Made by a program: the position numbers and the translations under genes. This document shows, piece after piece, positions 43,409-55,170 of a stretch of DNA of 64,000 nucleotides. The notes under the pieces were generated by a model. The model had not been told where the DNA came from and did no database searches. It saw only the letters and a program-made list of their open reading frames with translations. Source of the stretch: Aquarana catesbeiana (lineage: Eukaryota; Chordata; Amphibia; Anura; Ranidae); the NCBI RefSeq assembly GCF_042186555.1, contig NC_133325.1, positions 672,999,640 to 673,063,639 of the forward strand. Reading direction: 5' to 3'. How positions within the stretch are numbered: position 1 is the first letter of the stretch; the number at the start of each line of letters is the position of its first letter.

Positions 43409-46400
43409 ATGTCTGGAAGGCCAACAAGGAGAGGCAGACAGTCACAAGCCAATAAAAGAGGGCAAGCAGGCTCTGTGTCTAGAGGCAACAGTGCTGGTCA
43501 TGGAGACGGTGCATCCTCATCAGCACGTGGCCGTGGGACACGCTTGGCCTTTTTTTTGGCAGCTGGCCGTGTTGAGCCGCAACATGCGGAAGACTTGGTC
43601 GAGTGGATGACCAGGCCGTCCTCATCCTCCTCATGCTCTCTCACCCATGCTCAGGGTACTTTGTCTGACAAAGCAGCTGTCAACACGGCCTCTTCCCTCG
43701 GCTCAATGGCATCAGTGACTCCTTCCCTAGCCCCACCATGTGCTCCTGAGGAGTCTCTTGAACTGTTTGACCACAGTGTTGGGTACATGCTCCAGGAGGA
43801 TGCCCAGCGTTTAGAAGGCTTTGATGATGATACTGAGCTAGATGAAGGCAGTAATGTGAGCATGGCCAGAGGGGGTGCCCAAGAAGGACAGCAATCTGGC
43901 AGTCATGCTCCCCCTGCTGCAGCATACTGCCAGGTTTGCTTCAGTGATGAGGAGGGAGGGGATGATGAGGTCACCGACTCAACGTGGGTGCCTGATAGGA
44001 GGGAGGAGGAGGAGGCACATCACCAACGAGGCAGGATGCCCTCCAGGGGCCAGCCTAAGGGCAGCACACTGACTGCATCACGCCCCAAAGCTCCGCATGT
44101 GCAGGGCGCTGCTGTCTCTGCGCGTTATTCCAAAAGTTCTTTGGTGTGGGCCTTTTTTGAGACTAGTGCATCAGATCGCACCGCTGCTATTTGCAACATA
44201 TGTCTCAAGCGTATCTCACGTGGCCAAAACATCTCCCGCTTGGGCACCACATGCTTGACCAGACATATGTTGACCTGCCATGCAGTTCGTTGGCAAGCGT
44301 ATCTAAAAAACCCTCACCAAAGAACAAAGAAGACCTCTCCTTGTTCCTCATCAGCTGAGATCTCCAACCCCACTATACCTTCAGTCCTCTCTGAGACCTG
44401 CACTGAGAGGAATGAAGGTGTAGAATTAGGTGTCACAGCCAAGTACTTTTGGGCAATCTGCTTTCGGTACACCGACGTCAGATTGTACCAGGCAAATTTC
44501 CCTGCCCCAGCTGCTGCACTGCCGAAAGAAGTTCGCTCCCAGCCATCCACATGCCCAGCGGTTGAATGCTAGCTTGGCAAAATTGCTAGCACTTCAACTG
44601 CTGCCTTTTCAGTTGGTAGACTCTGCCCCCTTCCGTGAGTTTGTGGAATGTGCGGTTCCTCAGTGGCAGGTACCCAAACGCCACTTTTTCTCACGGAAGG
44701 CGATTCCGGCTCTCTACCGGCATGTAGAAGGCAATGTCCATGCCTCGCTGGACAGGGCGGTCAGCGGTAAGGTGCATATTACCGCTGACTCATGGTCCAG
44801 CAGGCATGGACAGGGACGTTACCTAAGTTTCATCGCGCATTGGATGACTCTGCTGGCAGCTGGGAAGGATGCAGGACTAGGTACAGTAGTGTTGGAGGTT
44901 GTTCCGCCACCACGCCTCCAAAATGCCACTACTAATGATTGTGACACACCTCTCCTCCACCCCCTCCTCTTCTTCTTCCTCCATGGCCTCTTCCTGTGCT
45001 TTGTCCTTGGAACCAGCGGTGCTCCGTAGCCGTTCAAGGGGCTACGCAAATATACAGGCCAAAAGATGCCATGCGGTGCTTGAGCTGGTGTGCTTGGGGG
45101 ACAGGAGCCACACTGGGGCAGAGGTTCTGTCAGCTCTGCAGGGGCAGGTTCAGAGGTGGTTGACGCCACGCCAACTTAAGGCAGGAATGGTGGTTTGCGA
45201 CAATGGCACCAACCTCCTCTCTGCCCTCCAACAGGGACAAATGACCCATGTGCCCTGTTTGGCTCACATCCTTAACTTGGTGGTGCAGTGGTTCTTGGGC
45301 AGGTACCCGGGCTTACGGGATGTCCTGAGGCAGGCCAGGAAAGTCTGTGTGCATTTCTGCCAGTCATATAATGCCAGTGCTCGGCTGGCGGACCTCCAAA
45401 AGGAGTTTAACCTGCCCAAGAACCGCCTAATCTGTGACATGCCCACCAGGTGGAACTCAACGTTGGCCATGCTGCACCGGCTGCACACGCAGCAGAGGGC
45501 CATCAATGAGTACCTGTGCGACTATGGCACCAGGACAGGGTCAGGGGAGCTTGTTTTTTTTTCCCCACGCCAGTGGGCCATGATCAGGGTTGCATGCACT
45601 GTCCTGTCACCATTTGAGGAGGCCACGAGGATGGTGAGCAGTGACAGTGCATGCATCAGTGATACTGTCCCCCTTGTCCACCTGTTGGAGCACATGCTGC
45701 GTGGAATAATGGACAGGGCACTTGAGGCAGAACAGAGGCAGGAAGAGGAGGACTTCCTTAGCTCTCAAGGCCCCCTTTATCCAGACAGTGTTCCTGCGTG
45801 CCCGCCGATCACACAGGGAGAGGACGAGGAGGAGGAGGATTGTGTCAGTATGGAGGTGGAGCCTGGCACTCAGCATCAGCAGCAGTCTTTAAGGGATCAG
45901 TCCCAAGAAACACATGGACTTGTACATGGCTGGGAGGAGGTGGCTGCGGACCATGTCGTCCTTAGTGACCCAGACTCCGGACATGGACTCCGGACCGAAT
46001 GCCTCAGCAAACCTACGCTGCATGGCCTCCCTGATCCTGCAAAGCCTGCGTAAGGATCCTCGTATTCATGGTATCAAGGAGAAGGACCAATACTGGCTGG
46101 CAACCCTCCTTGATCCACGTTACAAGGGTAAGGTTGCGGACCTTATCTTGCCGTCGCAGATGGAGCAGAGGATGAAACATCTTCGGGAGGCCTTGCAGAA
46201 AGGTCTGTGCAACACGTTCCCAGAGACTGGGAGGTTACAAACTCCTGTTTCTGGACAACGTGTTGCTGAGGCTTCGGTCAGTCAAAGAAGGAGCGGTGGA
46301 GAAGGTGGCCATCTGACTGATGCGTTCAGACAATTTTTTAGTCCGCAGCCCCAAGATATGATCGGTTCCAGCAACCATCGCCAGTGTCTGTTTTACATGG

Positions 46401-46675
46401 TGCAGAAATACCTAGGGGCAAAATCTGACTTGGACACCTTTCCCACCGAAAATCCTTTGGATTACTGGGTCTTGAGGATGGATCACTGGCCAGAGCTTGC
46501 ACAGTATGCAATTGAGCTACTGTCCTGTCCTGCATCCAGCGTTCTTTCAGAACGCACATTCAGTGCTGCTGGAGGCTTTGTAACCGATCACAGGGTGCGT
46601 CTGTCCACCGACTCGGTCGATCGACTGACCTTCATAAAAATGAATCAGTCTACCAAGCAACTGGTGCTGATGTAA
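43409..46675 (+). pseudogene. hAT transposase with BED zinc finger, three frameshifts
   Basis: hAT transposases excise and insert DNA with an RNase H-like core. The ATG at 43409 (MSGRPTRRGRQSQ) is preferred over the upstream frame that crosses the AT run. Segments: BED finger at about 44130-44290 (VWAFFETSASDRTAAICNIC ... TRHMLTCH, i.e. W-x-F, C-x2-C, H-x4-H); then after a frame change near 44500-44560, ITADSWSSRHGQGRYLSFIA with the catalytic-region Asp at about 44780. After another near 44900-44990: VCDNGTNL, then CLAHILNLVVQ (conserved C-x2-H) and MPTRWNSTLAMLHRL. After a third near 45960-45990: WLATLLDPRYKG and the C-terminal hATC dimerisation domain, with SSVLSERTFSAAGG at about 46535 and VDRLTFIKMN near the stop. 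About 1,085 codons overall. Confidence 0.88.
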
Positions 46676-48250
46676 CCGAATAATTTTTTTTGAAATCTCA
46701 GATCCCTTCAAAGACTGCCTATGCTGAGTGACTATCCTGAGTAATTATCCTCTTCCTCCTCAATGATCACGCTGATAGCTTGTAAGAACATTTTTGGTTC
46801 TGGCGCTGCCACCAGTGCCTAAGGCCCAATTTTTCAGCCCCTGTTTAACAGGGGTGTGTAATTACAATTTTTGATGCAATACTTTGCAGCAGGGCTCATT
46901 CCTGCGTTCCAAATATAGTATCTGTGAGGGGTTGCAATGTTGTGGCACCAGCACCAGTGCCTAAGGCCCAATTTTTCAGCCCCTGTTTAACAGGGGCGTG
47001 TAATTACAAATTTTGAGGCAATACTTGCAGCAGGGCTCGTTCCTGCGTTCCAACTAGAGTATCTGTGAGGGGTTGCAGTGTTGTGACACCAGTGCCTAAG
47101 GCCCAATTTTTCTGCTCCTGTTTAACAGGGGCGTGTAATTACAATTTTTGATGCAATACTTTGCAGCAGGCCTCGTTTTTGCGTTCCAACTAGAGTACCT
47201 GTCAGGGGTTGCAGTGTTGTGGCACCAGGATCAGTGCCTAGGGCCCAATTTTTCTGCCCCTGTTTAACAGGGGTGTGTAATTACAATTTTTGATGCAATA
47301 CTCTGCAGCAGGGCTCGTTCCTGTGTTCCAACTAGAGTATCTGTGAGGGGTTGCAGTGTTGTGGCACCAGCGCCTAAGGCCCAATTTTTCAGCCCCTGTT
47401 TAACAGGGGCGTGTAATTACAATTTTTGAGGCAATACTTTGCAGCAGGGCTCGTTCCTGCGTTCCAACTAGAGTATCTGTGAGGGGTTGCAGTGTTGAGG
47501 CACCAGCACCAGTGCCTAAGGCCCAATTTTTCAGCCCCTGTTTAACAGGGGCGTGTAATTACAATTTTTGAGGCAATACTTTGCAGCAAAGCTCGTTCCT
47601 GCGTTCCAACTAGAGTATCTGTGAGGGGTTGCAGTGTTGTGGCACCAGCACCAGTGCCTAAGGCCCAATTTTTCAGCCCCTGTTCAACAGGGGCATGTAA
47701 TTACAATTCTTGATCTAATATTTCACAGCAGGGCCCTGTGAGGGCTTACAGTGTTGTGGCCACAACAAGACCTAAGGCCCAAATTTCTGCTGAGTATATA
47801 GGGCAGGCCCCTACTTTCAAACATCCAACTTACAAACGACTCCTACTTGCAAACGGAAGGAGACAGGAAGTGAGATGAAATCTACCCCTGGGAAGGGAAA
47901 TTCTCTCCTGTAAGAGTTAATATGGGAAAAAACATTTCTCCTTTCCACTGATGCTTTATCACTAATCCTTGTTTCACAAAAAAAACAAATTTTCATAAAA
48001 CATTTGTCATTGGGACAAAAAGTGAGGTGAAATCTTCTGAAGAGGAGCACAGACAGCAAAACAAATGTCACAGGGGTGATAACCCTCCCCTATGTTTTCC
48101 AAAAAGCTTAAAATAGATTTTTTGGCTGGAGCTAAACACGTTAAAAATGTACCAGTTCAAAATTACAAACAGATTCTACTTAACAACAAACCTACAGTCC
48201 CTGTTTTGTTTGCACCGCCTGTATACTGCTGTTCAGAGTACAGAGCCTGT
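46676..48250 (+). repeat. hAT 3' region with ~140-bp tandem block
   Basis: From about 46800 to 47770 there are seven to eight copies of a ~140-bp unit containing CCTAAGGCCCAATTTTTCAG, CCCCTGTTTAACAGGGGCGT, GCAATACTTTGCAGCAGGGC and CTGTGAGGGGTTGCAGTGTT. Each unit has a small hairpin CCCCTGTTTAACAGGGG. 47771-48250 is leftover sequence without recognised features. Confidence 0.9.
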
Positions 48251-48824
48251 ATACTGCTGTTTCCTTTTTTAATTTGGGTGCGGGGTTCCCCTTAATATCC
48301 ATACAAGACCCAAAGGGCCTGGTAATGGACTGGGGGGGTACCCATGCCGTTTGTCTCACTGATTTTAATCCATATTGCCAGGACCCGACATTACATTAAA
48401 GCCGCAAGCAGTTTTAAATTACTTTTTTTCCTTTAAAAATGACATTTTGTGCAGGGACTGTTCTAAGCACGGGAAACACGCGCCACTTTACAGGCATACT
48501 ATAGACAGCCCCCAGGTACGATATTTAAAGGAATATTTCACTTTTTTTTTTTTTTACTTTAAGCATCATTAAAATCACTGCTCCCAAAAAAACGGCCGTT
48601 TTTAAAAGTTTTTTTTGCATTGATACATGTCCCCTGGGGCAGGACCCAGGTCCCCAAACACTTTTTAGGACAATACCAAGCAAATTAGCCTTTAAAATGA
48701 GCACTTTTGATTTCGAACGTTCGGGTCCCATAGACGTCAATGGGGTTCTAACGTTCGTGCGAATTTTCGGTCCGTTCGCAGGTTCTGGTGCGAACCGAAC
48801 CGGGGGGTGTTCGGCTCATCCCTA
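48251..48824 (+). repeat. hAT 3' terminal region
   Basis: Homologous to the right arm of the foldback (21640-22239): shared GGGGTTCCCCTTAATATCCA, AAAACGGCCGTTTTTAAAA, CATGTCCCCTGGGGCAGGAC and CCCAGGTCCCCAAACACTTT, ending GGTGTTCGGCTCATCCCTA at 48824. Confidence 0.88.
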
Positions 48825-49249
48825 ATCACTATTACTAATTACTAACTTACTACTATTTTGTTACTGCACAACACAGTACTAAGCATGAGTTTTAAAAAAG
48901 GGGACAAAAAGTTGTAAAAACAGGAAAAGAAGACGAATCCCCAAGTCTCAACAATGATGTCAGATGATCTGAATGACATTTGTAATCATGGCACAAGCAT
49001 CAAATACTCATGTATGGAAGACAATGTCATTAGAGATTTTAGCAATTGTAAAACCATGAAAAAGTATCTAACCTAATATAACGCTAATAATTTTGATAAA
49101 CCGCCCCTACCCTCACCTGCATGTGTTGCAAAAAAAGCATTAAACAGGGAATAAAGCTCTCCTAAAGAAAACACATGCCATTCTGCTATACAAAAGAACA
49201 TTGTTTTCCTCTAGTGCGACTTTATAAGGCAAGAGTCTTCAAACCATAT
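48825..49249. other. Unassigned sequence
   Basis: AT-rich with ACTATTACTAATTACTA short repeats; no gene or clean element. Confidence 0.4.
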
Positions 49250-49439
49250 ATCAAAAAATATATATAATTTTATTATCAAAGATTAAAACATCACAAAAAA
49301 TTGAATAATTTGAATAAAAGAGAAGGATGCCGACAATTCAAACAGTGGTGACAACAGCGATATACATATCAAGATACAGTGATAACACAAAACAACCCCC
49401 ACATTAACTGTTTCAGCTAGGGGCTGCACCAACAGAGGT

Positions 49440-49485
49440 CCGACTCGTTTCGAGGTTATAAAGGTTGGAACCTCTTCTTCAGGGA
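49440..49485 (-). ncRNA. Hammerhead ribozyme-like motif in Penelope-like element 2
   Basis: On the minus strand CTGAAGA (49482-49476, matching CUGANGA) is followed by an extra A, a stem GAGGTT / AACCTC (49474-49469 with 49457-49452) and GAAAC (49451-49447). This is the core order of a hammerhead ribozyme. Penelope-like elements are known to carry hammerheads. The extra A before stem II and the lack of obvious stems I and III make activity doubtful. Confidence 0.35.
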
Positions 49486-52193
49486 TGATAAGGTGAATGG
49501 TTATCTAGACATTTTGCAAAAAAGAAAGCAGAACATCTTAAAAAAACAAACATAGTATAATATTCACATGTAGTCATAAAGCATAACAGTCAGAAATGCC
49601 TCCATGTATCTAGGAAATGTTCTCACCATGTTACTCTTAAAACAGTATTTAAATGGCATCCAACTTCAAGAGAAACTGGGCAGAATGACTTGCCAACAGG
49701 GATCGGGCCCATGAGCCAATGCCGTCACCGAGGAGTCCACACAAATATGCACCTCAGAGCAGAACACAAAGGGCGTCCTACCACTTGCAAAGTGACACTG
49801 CTGATAACAGCTGTGATGGATTGTGTCTATCACCTAAAAAGGGAAAAGAGATAATCTAATAAAGCCCATCCCATAAAAGAAAAAACAAACAAAAAAACAA
49901 AATAAAAAAACAAAACAAAATGGGCGTACATCTACTGTACATTGATGTGGTAGGAGTATCGGTATGTCCTGTACATACAGTGTGTGAATGGGTTCACAGG
50001 TGCCAGCATTTCAATGCTGGCAAAGTGTCATGTATAGAGACAGCATATAAAAAATAGGACTAAACTTATTACCTTTGGGGGTGGCAGCAGGGCTGAGCGA
50101 TCAGTCCGATGCCTGTATAGGCATGAGACTGTCCATTTGAGCGTGCAACTTATATAGTGCCGCTCATAAGTAGGGATATTGGTGACAGCTGGTTAAACAC
50201 TGATGAGCGACATTAGCAGTGGGAGGGGTCGCCCTCCGAACCCTCGGCGCGCAGGCCCACCCCCTTAATCCCACACACGTATCAGCGTGGAGAGGGAAAT
50301 AATGTCAGACTCTGACAACAGCTGACATGTGCTGGGAGGGAACCGGCGTCTGCGTCGGGGAACTGCGGCACGTGGTCATCATGGAAACGGGATAAACATC
50401 ATCCCGGCCATGTACGATCCTCAAGACGGGAAGCCAAAGGCGCCAAAAAGGAGTGGCACATTGGCCCCCGTGCGCCGAGTGGGCTACTCAGGCGCACACT
50501 GGCCAATCCCCCAGCACAGCACCGACCCAGGGACCAGATCCACAGCGGCACAGAACACCCATACCCAGGACTCAAGGAAAGGGAATATATCAATAGGAAT
50601 GAAAGAGGGCAAAAACAAAGAGATAGGGAAAGCCGAGAGATCAGCAAAGACAAACAGTAATACCAATGGCCATGCAAGGAGGAAGAGTGTTTGTACAGTA
50701 ACAAAAAAGTATATATACCAATAGGATGGATCAGTGCAGCCATTCATGGCAAATGACATGGAATGCAATCAAAACATATATATGTGCTTTGTAAAAGTAA
50801 CCATGGATACCCATATGTGCATCCATTCTGATAAGATTACATAGGTATAAAGTATAATGATCATAAAATACCTCTTGCACGAGGTTCAGGAAGATAATTT
50901 AACTCCTATGACCTACAAGGAGAAACATACGTAGAAAGTTTTAACCGCAATATATAAGAATTTCATAACAAATGAGGTGTGTTCACCTCGGGGGATCCCA
51001 CTCGGGGCCCCCAGAGGTGAAACCTCCAGAAAGTGTAGAAATGAAATAGCATCGTTCAAGCCAGGTGGTTTGGTAGCCTGCAGACGATAGATCCACTTTT
51101 GTTCTTTCTGTAGCATAATTTTGTTCCAATCCCCACCGCGCAACCCTGGATTGACGCGATCCAAAATCAAAAAAGACACTTTGGGAAAATTTCCTGCATG
51201 GAACGCAGAGACATGTCTTCCCAGCGGCAAGCTGGGGTTACAGGATTTCATTGAAGCTATGTGGCGGTATGCCCGCCGCCAGAACTCCTGGTTGGTTTTG
51301 CCAACATAGTAGCATGCGCAGTCACATATTAACAAGTATACCACACCTATTGTTTTGCAATTTGCAAAGTGCTTGGGAGCATACTTGTGGCCATTTGGTA
51401 ATTTGATGTTGGGCTTGATGTTTATAAATTGACAGTACCGCTTAAAGGTGAAGGATGGTTTATCCTGCACATAGGGGCCGATGGTGGGATCTAATTTGAG
51501 GACATGCCAATACCGTTCAACAATGTTTTTTATGGTCCTATGCTGGTTTGAAAACCTGGTTATTATCCAAATTGGGTTGGTTTTGTTACTATTGAATTCT
51601 GAGTTGAAAATAAGTTCATGTCTGGGTTTTGAGCATGCCCATCTAAAGGCCCTCTTCAAACAGGTCTTGGAGTACCCTCGTGCCAGGAGTCTCTCGTTCA
51701 ACATGTTAGCCTCTCGTTTAAAGACTTTGTCATCAGTGCAGTTCCTCCTGACCCGTAGGTATAGACTATAGGGAATCGAATGAATCAGAGGTTGGGGGTG
51801 GAAACTAGTGGCATGTAGAATAGAATTGCCAAATGTTGGTTTGCGATATAGGGAACTGGTTAGTGAGCCATCCTGTTGCTTGTGGATTGTCACATCTAGA
51901 AAAGTAATCGCATGTTCATGAAAAGTCATGGTGAAAGTGAGATTGAACGGATTGGTGTTAAATTTTTGCACAAAGACATGGAGATCATCAAGGGTACCAT
52001 CCCAGACGAGCAAAATGTTGTCTATGTACCGATGCCATATCACCACATTGTCCATGTGGGGACGAGTGGATATGGACTGTTTCAACCAGCTTTCCCATTC
52101 CCCCAGGTACAGGTTTGCATACGATGGGGCACAGGAAGTCCCCATCGCGACCCCCTGTACCTGGAGGAAAAAGCCACCGTTGAACATGAAATA

Positions 52194-52674
52194 CCGTATT
52201 TATCGGCGTATAACATGCACCGGCATATAACACGCACCCCAATTTAGGAGGGAATTTTAAGGAAAAAAAAACTTTTAGGAGGGAAGTTGAAGGGAAAAAA
52301 AACTTACATTTAAACGCCCATCATTGCAGCCTTCTCAGTGCAGCCATGTCAGTGCAGCCTTGTCTTCCCGGCAGTTCTCGTTCACTTTCGGCTCCACTCG
52401 TAGTCCCGAGCGGAGCTATCCGAACCTAGCCGAGTAGGTTCGGATAGCTCCGCTCGGGACTACGAGTGGAGCCGAAAATGAACGAGAGCCGCCGGGAAGA
52501 GCCGAGAACCGGCTCTGTGTATTTCGGCGCCGGCGGCGCCATTTTCAAATCGCGGTCGGCGATTTTGAAAATGTGACAGGTCGGGATCGCAGGGGATCAG
52601 CGTATAACACGCACCTGCGATTTTCCCCTGGTTTTAAGGGGAAAAAAGTGTGTGTTATACGCCGATAAATACGG
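52194..52674. mobile_element. 481-bp TA-flanked MITE inserted between RT motifs A and B
   Basis: The ends CCGTATTTATCGGCGTATAA and its inverse are identical for over 20 bp and flanked by TA (52192-52193; 52675-52676). The interior holds a near-perfect hairpin (52363-52500). The TA duplication points to a Tc1/mariner-type source. Confidence 0.9.
52363..52500. repeat. Hairpin with ~65-bp arms inside the TA-MITE
   Basis: TCTTCCCGGCAGTTCTCGTT pairs with the inverse at 52480-52500, and CGGCTCCACTCGTAGTCCCG pairs with CGGGACTACGAGTGGAGCCG, around CCTAGCCGAGTAGG. Confidence 0.92.
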
Positions 52675-53265
52675 TAGTTATGATTCAAAATAAAGTCTAA
52701 GGCATCAATCAAAAAATGTCTTTTACTGTCACCTAGACGGGCATCTCGTGACAGTACATGCTGGATGCAAGCCAGTCCTTTGTCGTGAGGTATTGAACTA
52801 TACAGTGCTTCAACATCCAAGGCCACAAGCAGTGATTTTGGTGGAACATGGACGTTATCTATGATCTGCAAAAGATGCATAGTATCCTTTACATAGCTAG
52901 GTATGTTTACCACGTACGGCCGCAGATGCCTGTCTATGTATTGACTTAGTTTCTCGGTAATGGAGCCATTGCCCGAAATTATTGGCCGGCCTGATGGCTT
53001 GCGTATGTCTTTATGCAATTTTGGTAAAGCATAGAACGTAGGGGTGCGAGGCATAGCAGTCCTAACATAGTCGTATTCTGATTTGGTGAGCAAATTTGCA
53101 GCGTATGATTCATCCATGAGTTTGTAAAATTCCCTATTAAACTTTTCAATCTTATTTGATGAGATCCTACAGTACCATTGTTGATGGGACAGTATTTTAT
53201 TACAAATCGCAACGTACTGGTCATTGTCCAGAATGACAATGTTTCCCCCCTTTGCCATTCTGCTA

Positions 53266-54360
53266 GGTTACATAAAGGTCACATTAATGTGATACAATTT
53301 TATTCAGAAGACTTTTATATTATATATATTTTGCAGTGAATATATGGGGGGGTGCAAATTATGTAAATGTCGGGTTGAAAAATTATTACAAAAACTTTTT
53401 TCAAATCTTTTTACTACTTCTCAATAAAAAACAAGGAAATACAAACACATGTATCCTGATTTGTTACCAAATAAAAGCCTTATCTAACCTGAACAATTAT
53501 GTATAATAGGTTAGGGTAGGCTACAAAACCTAGTCTAGTAGGGTTGATTTACCAAAGACAAATAGGCTGTTCACTTTAAAAAGATGCACTTTGGAAGGGA
53601 AATTTTCCCAGAGCTTAGTGAAGCTTAGTGAAGGTTTCCCTCGCATAGCAGGAGATTGTGCCTGGCTCTCTATGGAGCCAGTTCAAATATCTCCACAGTG
53701 GCTCCGGTGCGATTTGCACAGGAGCCCTGTGCGTCCTTTGGTCCATTTCAGGTCCGAATTCAGCAAAAAAATTTTGCTGAAATCGGACCTGAAACAGTGA
53801 ACGAGCATGAACCGGACTCCCGCTATGAGCCGTTGCATGCTCACATGCGAACCCAGCCTTAAACCACTAATTGCCGTACAACCCTGTCACAATCACATGC
53901 ATTGTGTGGCAATCATGAGTTCAAATCAGGTGGTGAGGAGGCAACATATTTCCACCTGTCAAATACACTTTTCAGGGGAGTAGCAGTGCCTCCTGCACTT
54001 GTGACTGAGCCCTTAGTTGCATTCAGCAGCTGCACCCTACTGCTCATTCTCACGTAAAGCTGTGAGGTGGTAAAACCCTGCGGTTGAGTCAAGGTTTTAC
54101 TGCACCAATCTCTATCCCCATTAGCTGCTGAGGCAGCAGCCAAAGTTGTACGCGTGCTACAGCAGAAATTCAAACCCCTGTTTCATTTGGTGGGTGCTAC
54201 CGTCTGCCAATCACGCCCTATACAAGTAAATGGGCCACTGTGCAAGTGCCCCACAACTGCATGTTTCTGTGGGGTCCAAGGAGTTAAAGCAGGTGGTAGG
54301 CAATCAACACAACACTGCCTGCTTTAACCCCTTGTTTGCTGTATTGCACAAGATTGCAGG
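53266..54360. other. Unassigned sequence
   Basis: Part of a MITE is likely at about 53540-53865: GGTTGATTTACCAAAGAC start, and GGTCCGAATTCAGCAAAAAAATTTTGCTGAAATCGGACC forms a strong hairpin (53751-53789). No gene. Confidence 0.45.
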
Positions 54361-54640
54361 GCACTTATAGCATGGCCTCAATGGCCCCCCTGCCCCAAAG
54401 CACCCATCCCCCCATGTTCAGGGCATGTGGCCTGGTATGGTTTAGGATGGGTGCTCGTTCGTCCCCTCCCTTTCCTGACCTGCCGGGCTGCATTCTGCAT
54501 GCAAGGGCCTGGTATGGACTTTGGGGGGATTTTTTTTTAAATTTCGGTTGTGTGGGGGTCCCCTCAGAATCCATACTAGACCCAAGGGCCTGGTATGGAC
54601 TTGGGGGGGGGGGGACCCCACGCTGTTTTTTCCCGATTTT
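54361..54640. mobile_element. Fragment of the foldback/hAT family
   Basis: Shares CCCCATGTTCAGGGCATGTGGCCTGGTAYGGTT and the CCATACTAGACCCAAGGGCCTGGTATGGA unit with the foldback arms (compare 20010-20070 and 21395-21430). Ends not resolved. Confidence 0.65.
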
Positions 54641-54774
54641 TTTTTTTAGCCGGTATTTTTTTTTACATTGAGCGGGAAGCCAGCTGACAGCTGATGACTC
54701 ATCGGTTGTTAAGGACGCGGCGGCTGGCTTCCCGGCCCCCTCCTTAGCAACCAGCTATATACAGTGTAAAAAAA

Positions 54775-55170
54775 AAGAAATAAAATTAAAACCTCTAAAC
54801 GAAAATCGCAGCAAAATCGTGTCAAAATCGCTGTAAAAACACGGTACTTGCATTTTAGATGTGGGTCCATTGAATTCTATTACATGCAAAACGCTGCATT
54901 TTGCGGGGAAAAAAGTCCCCGACCCTTTCCAAAAACGCAGAGGCAGAAAATCGCAGTAAACATGCGGTACTTGCGTTTTGGATGCGGGTCCATTGAATTC
55001 TATTACATGCAAAATGCTGCATTTTGCGGGAAAAAAGTCCCCGACCCTTTCCAAAAACGCAGAGGCACAAAAATGCATTGATGTGAACATGTTCCATAGG
55101 AACCCATGTTAAAAAATTTCCCTGCATTTCTGCAAAATGCATCAAAAAACGCATTAGTGTGAATCGAGCC
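54775..55170. mobile_element. MITE with an internal ~118-bp tandem duplication
   Basis: 54841-54958 and 54960-55077 are near-identical: GGTACTTGCRTTTTRGATGY, GGGTCCATTGAATTCTATTA and CCCCGACCCTTTCCAAAAAC in both. The right edge GCATTAGTGTGAATCGAGCC resembles a GGCTGGATTCACAC-type terminus. The left end is unclear. Confidence 0.7.

Larger units (their letters stand above)
40890..48824 (+). mobile_element. BED-finger hAT transposon with tandem-repeat flanks (about 7.9 kb)
   Basis: In order: promoter with palindromic CCAAT boxes and TATA (40922-41093); leader with (TG)n(TA)n; a 45-bp tandem block (41490-42180); a ~107-bp tandem block (42150-43270); a second (TA)n; transposase pseudogene (43409-46675); a ~140-bp tandem block (46800-47770); and a 3' terminal region ending GCTCATCCCTA at 48824. 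The 5' end lacks the TAGGGATGAGC terminus; the copy begins around CCAAATTCGCGTGGCGCG, internal to the expected end. ATCACTAT follows the right end but cannot be matched to a left duplicate. Relatives: 841-2100, 19183-22239, 54361-54640. Confidence 0.8.
50913..53258 (-). pseudogene. Penelope-like RT and GIY-YIG endonuclease, disrupted by one MITE
   Basis: Penelope-like RTs copy the element RNA at nicks made by the GIY-YIG endonuclease. The upstream part (53258-52677) starts MAKGGNIVILDNDQY and has FYALPKLHKDIRKPSGRPII (about 53045-52985), then motif A VALDVEALYSSIPH (about 52830). The MITE follows. The downstream part (52191-50913) has motif B GVAMGTSCAPSYANLYLGEW (about 52152), motif C RYIDNILLVWDG (about 52040; second Asp replaced by Asn), and FLDVTIHKQQDG. 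The GIY-YIG core reads VVYLLICDCACYYVGKTNQE (about 51345-51285) with the RRAYRHI arginine/histidine helix. Without the MITE there are about 620 open codons and no stop. The first ~150-200 residues of a full protein are missing. Confidence 0.88.
49250..53265 (-). mobile_element. Penelope-like retroelement 2, 5'-truncated
   Basis: The minus strand encodes RT and GIY-YIG endonuclease (53258-50913), interrupted only by a TA-flanked MITE (52194-52674), followed by a ~1.65-kb 3' non-coding region. That region ends in a hammerhead-like motif near 49440-49485 and an AT-rich tail near 49250-49300. The 5' end is cut at about 53265, inside the coding region: the open frame begins with the KGGNIVILD motif that in full elements lies well inside the protein. 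Confidence 0.85.

Noticed and set aside
50329..50724. 131-codon plus-strand frame
   Set aside because: Lies in the 3' non-coding part of Penelope-like element 2, antisense, without domain features.
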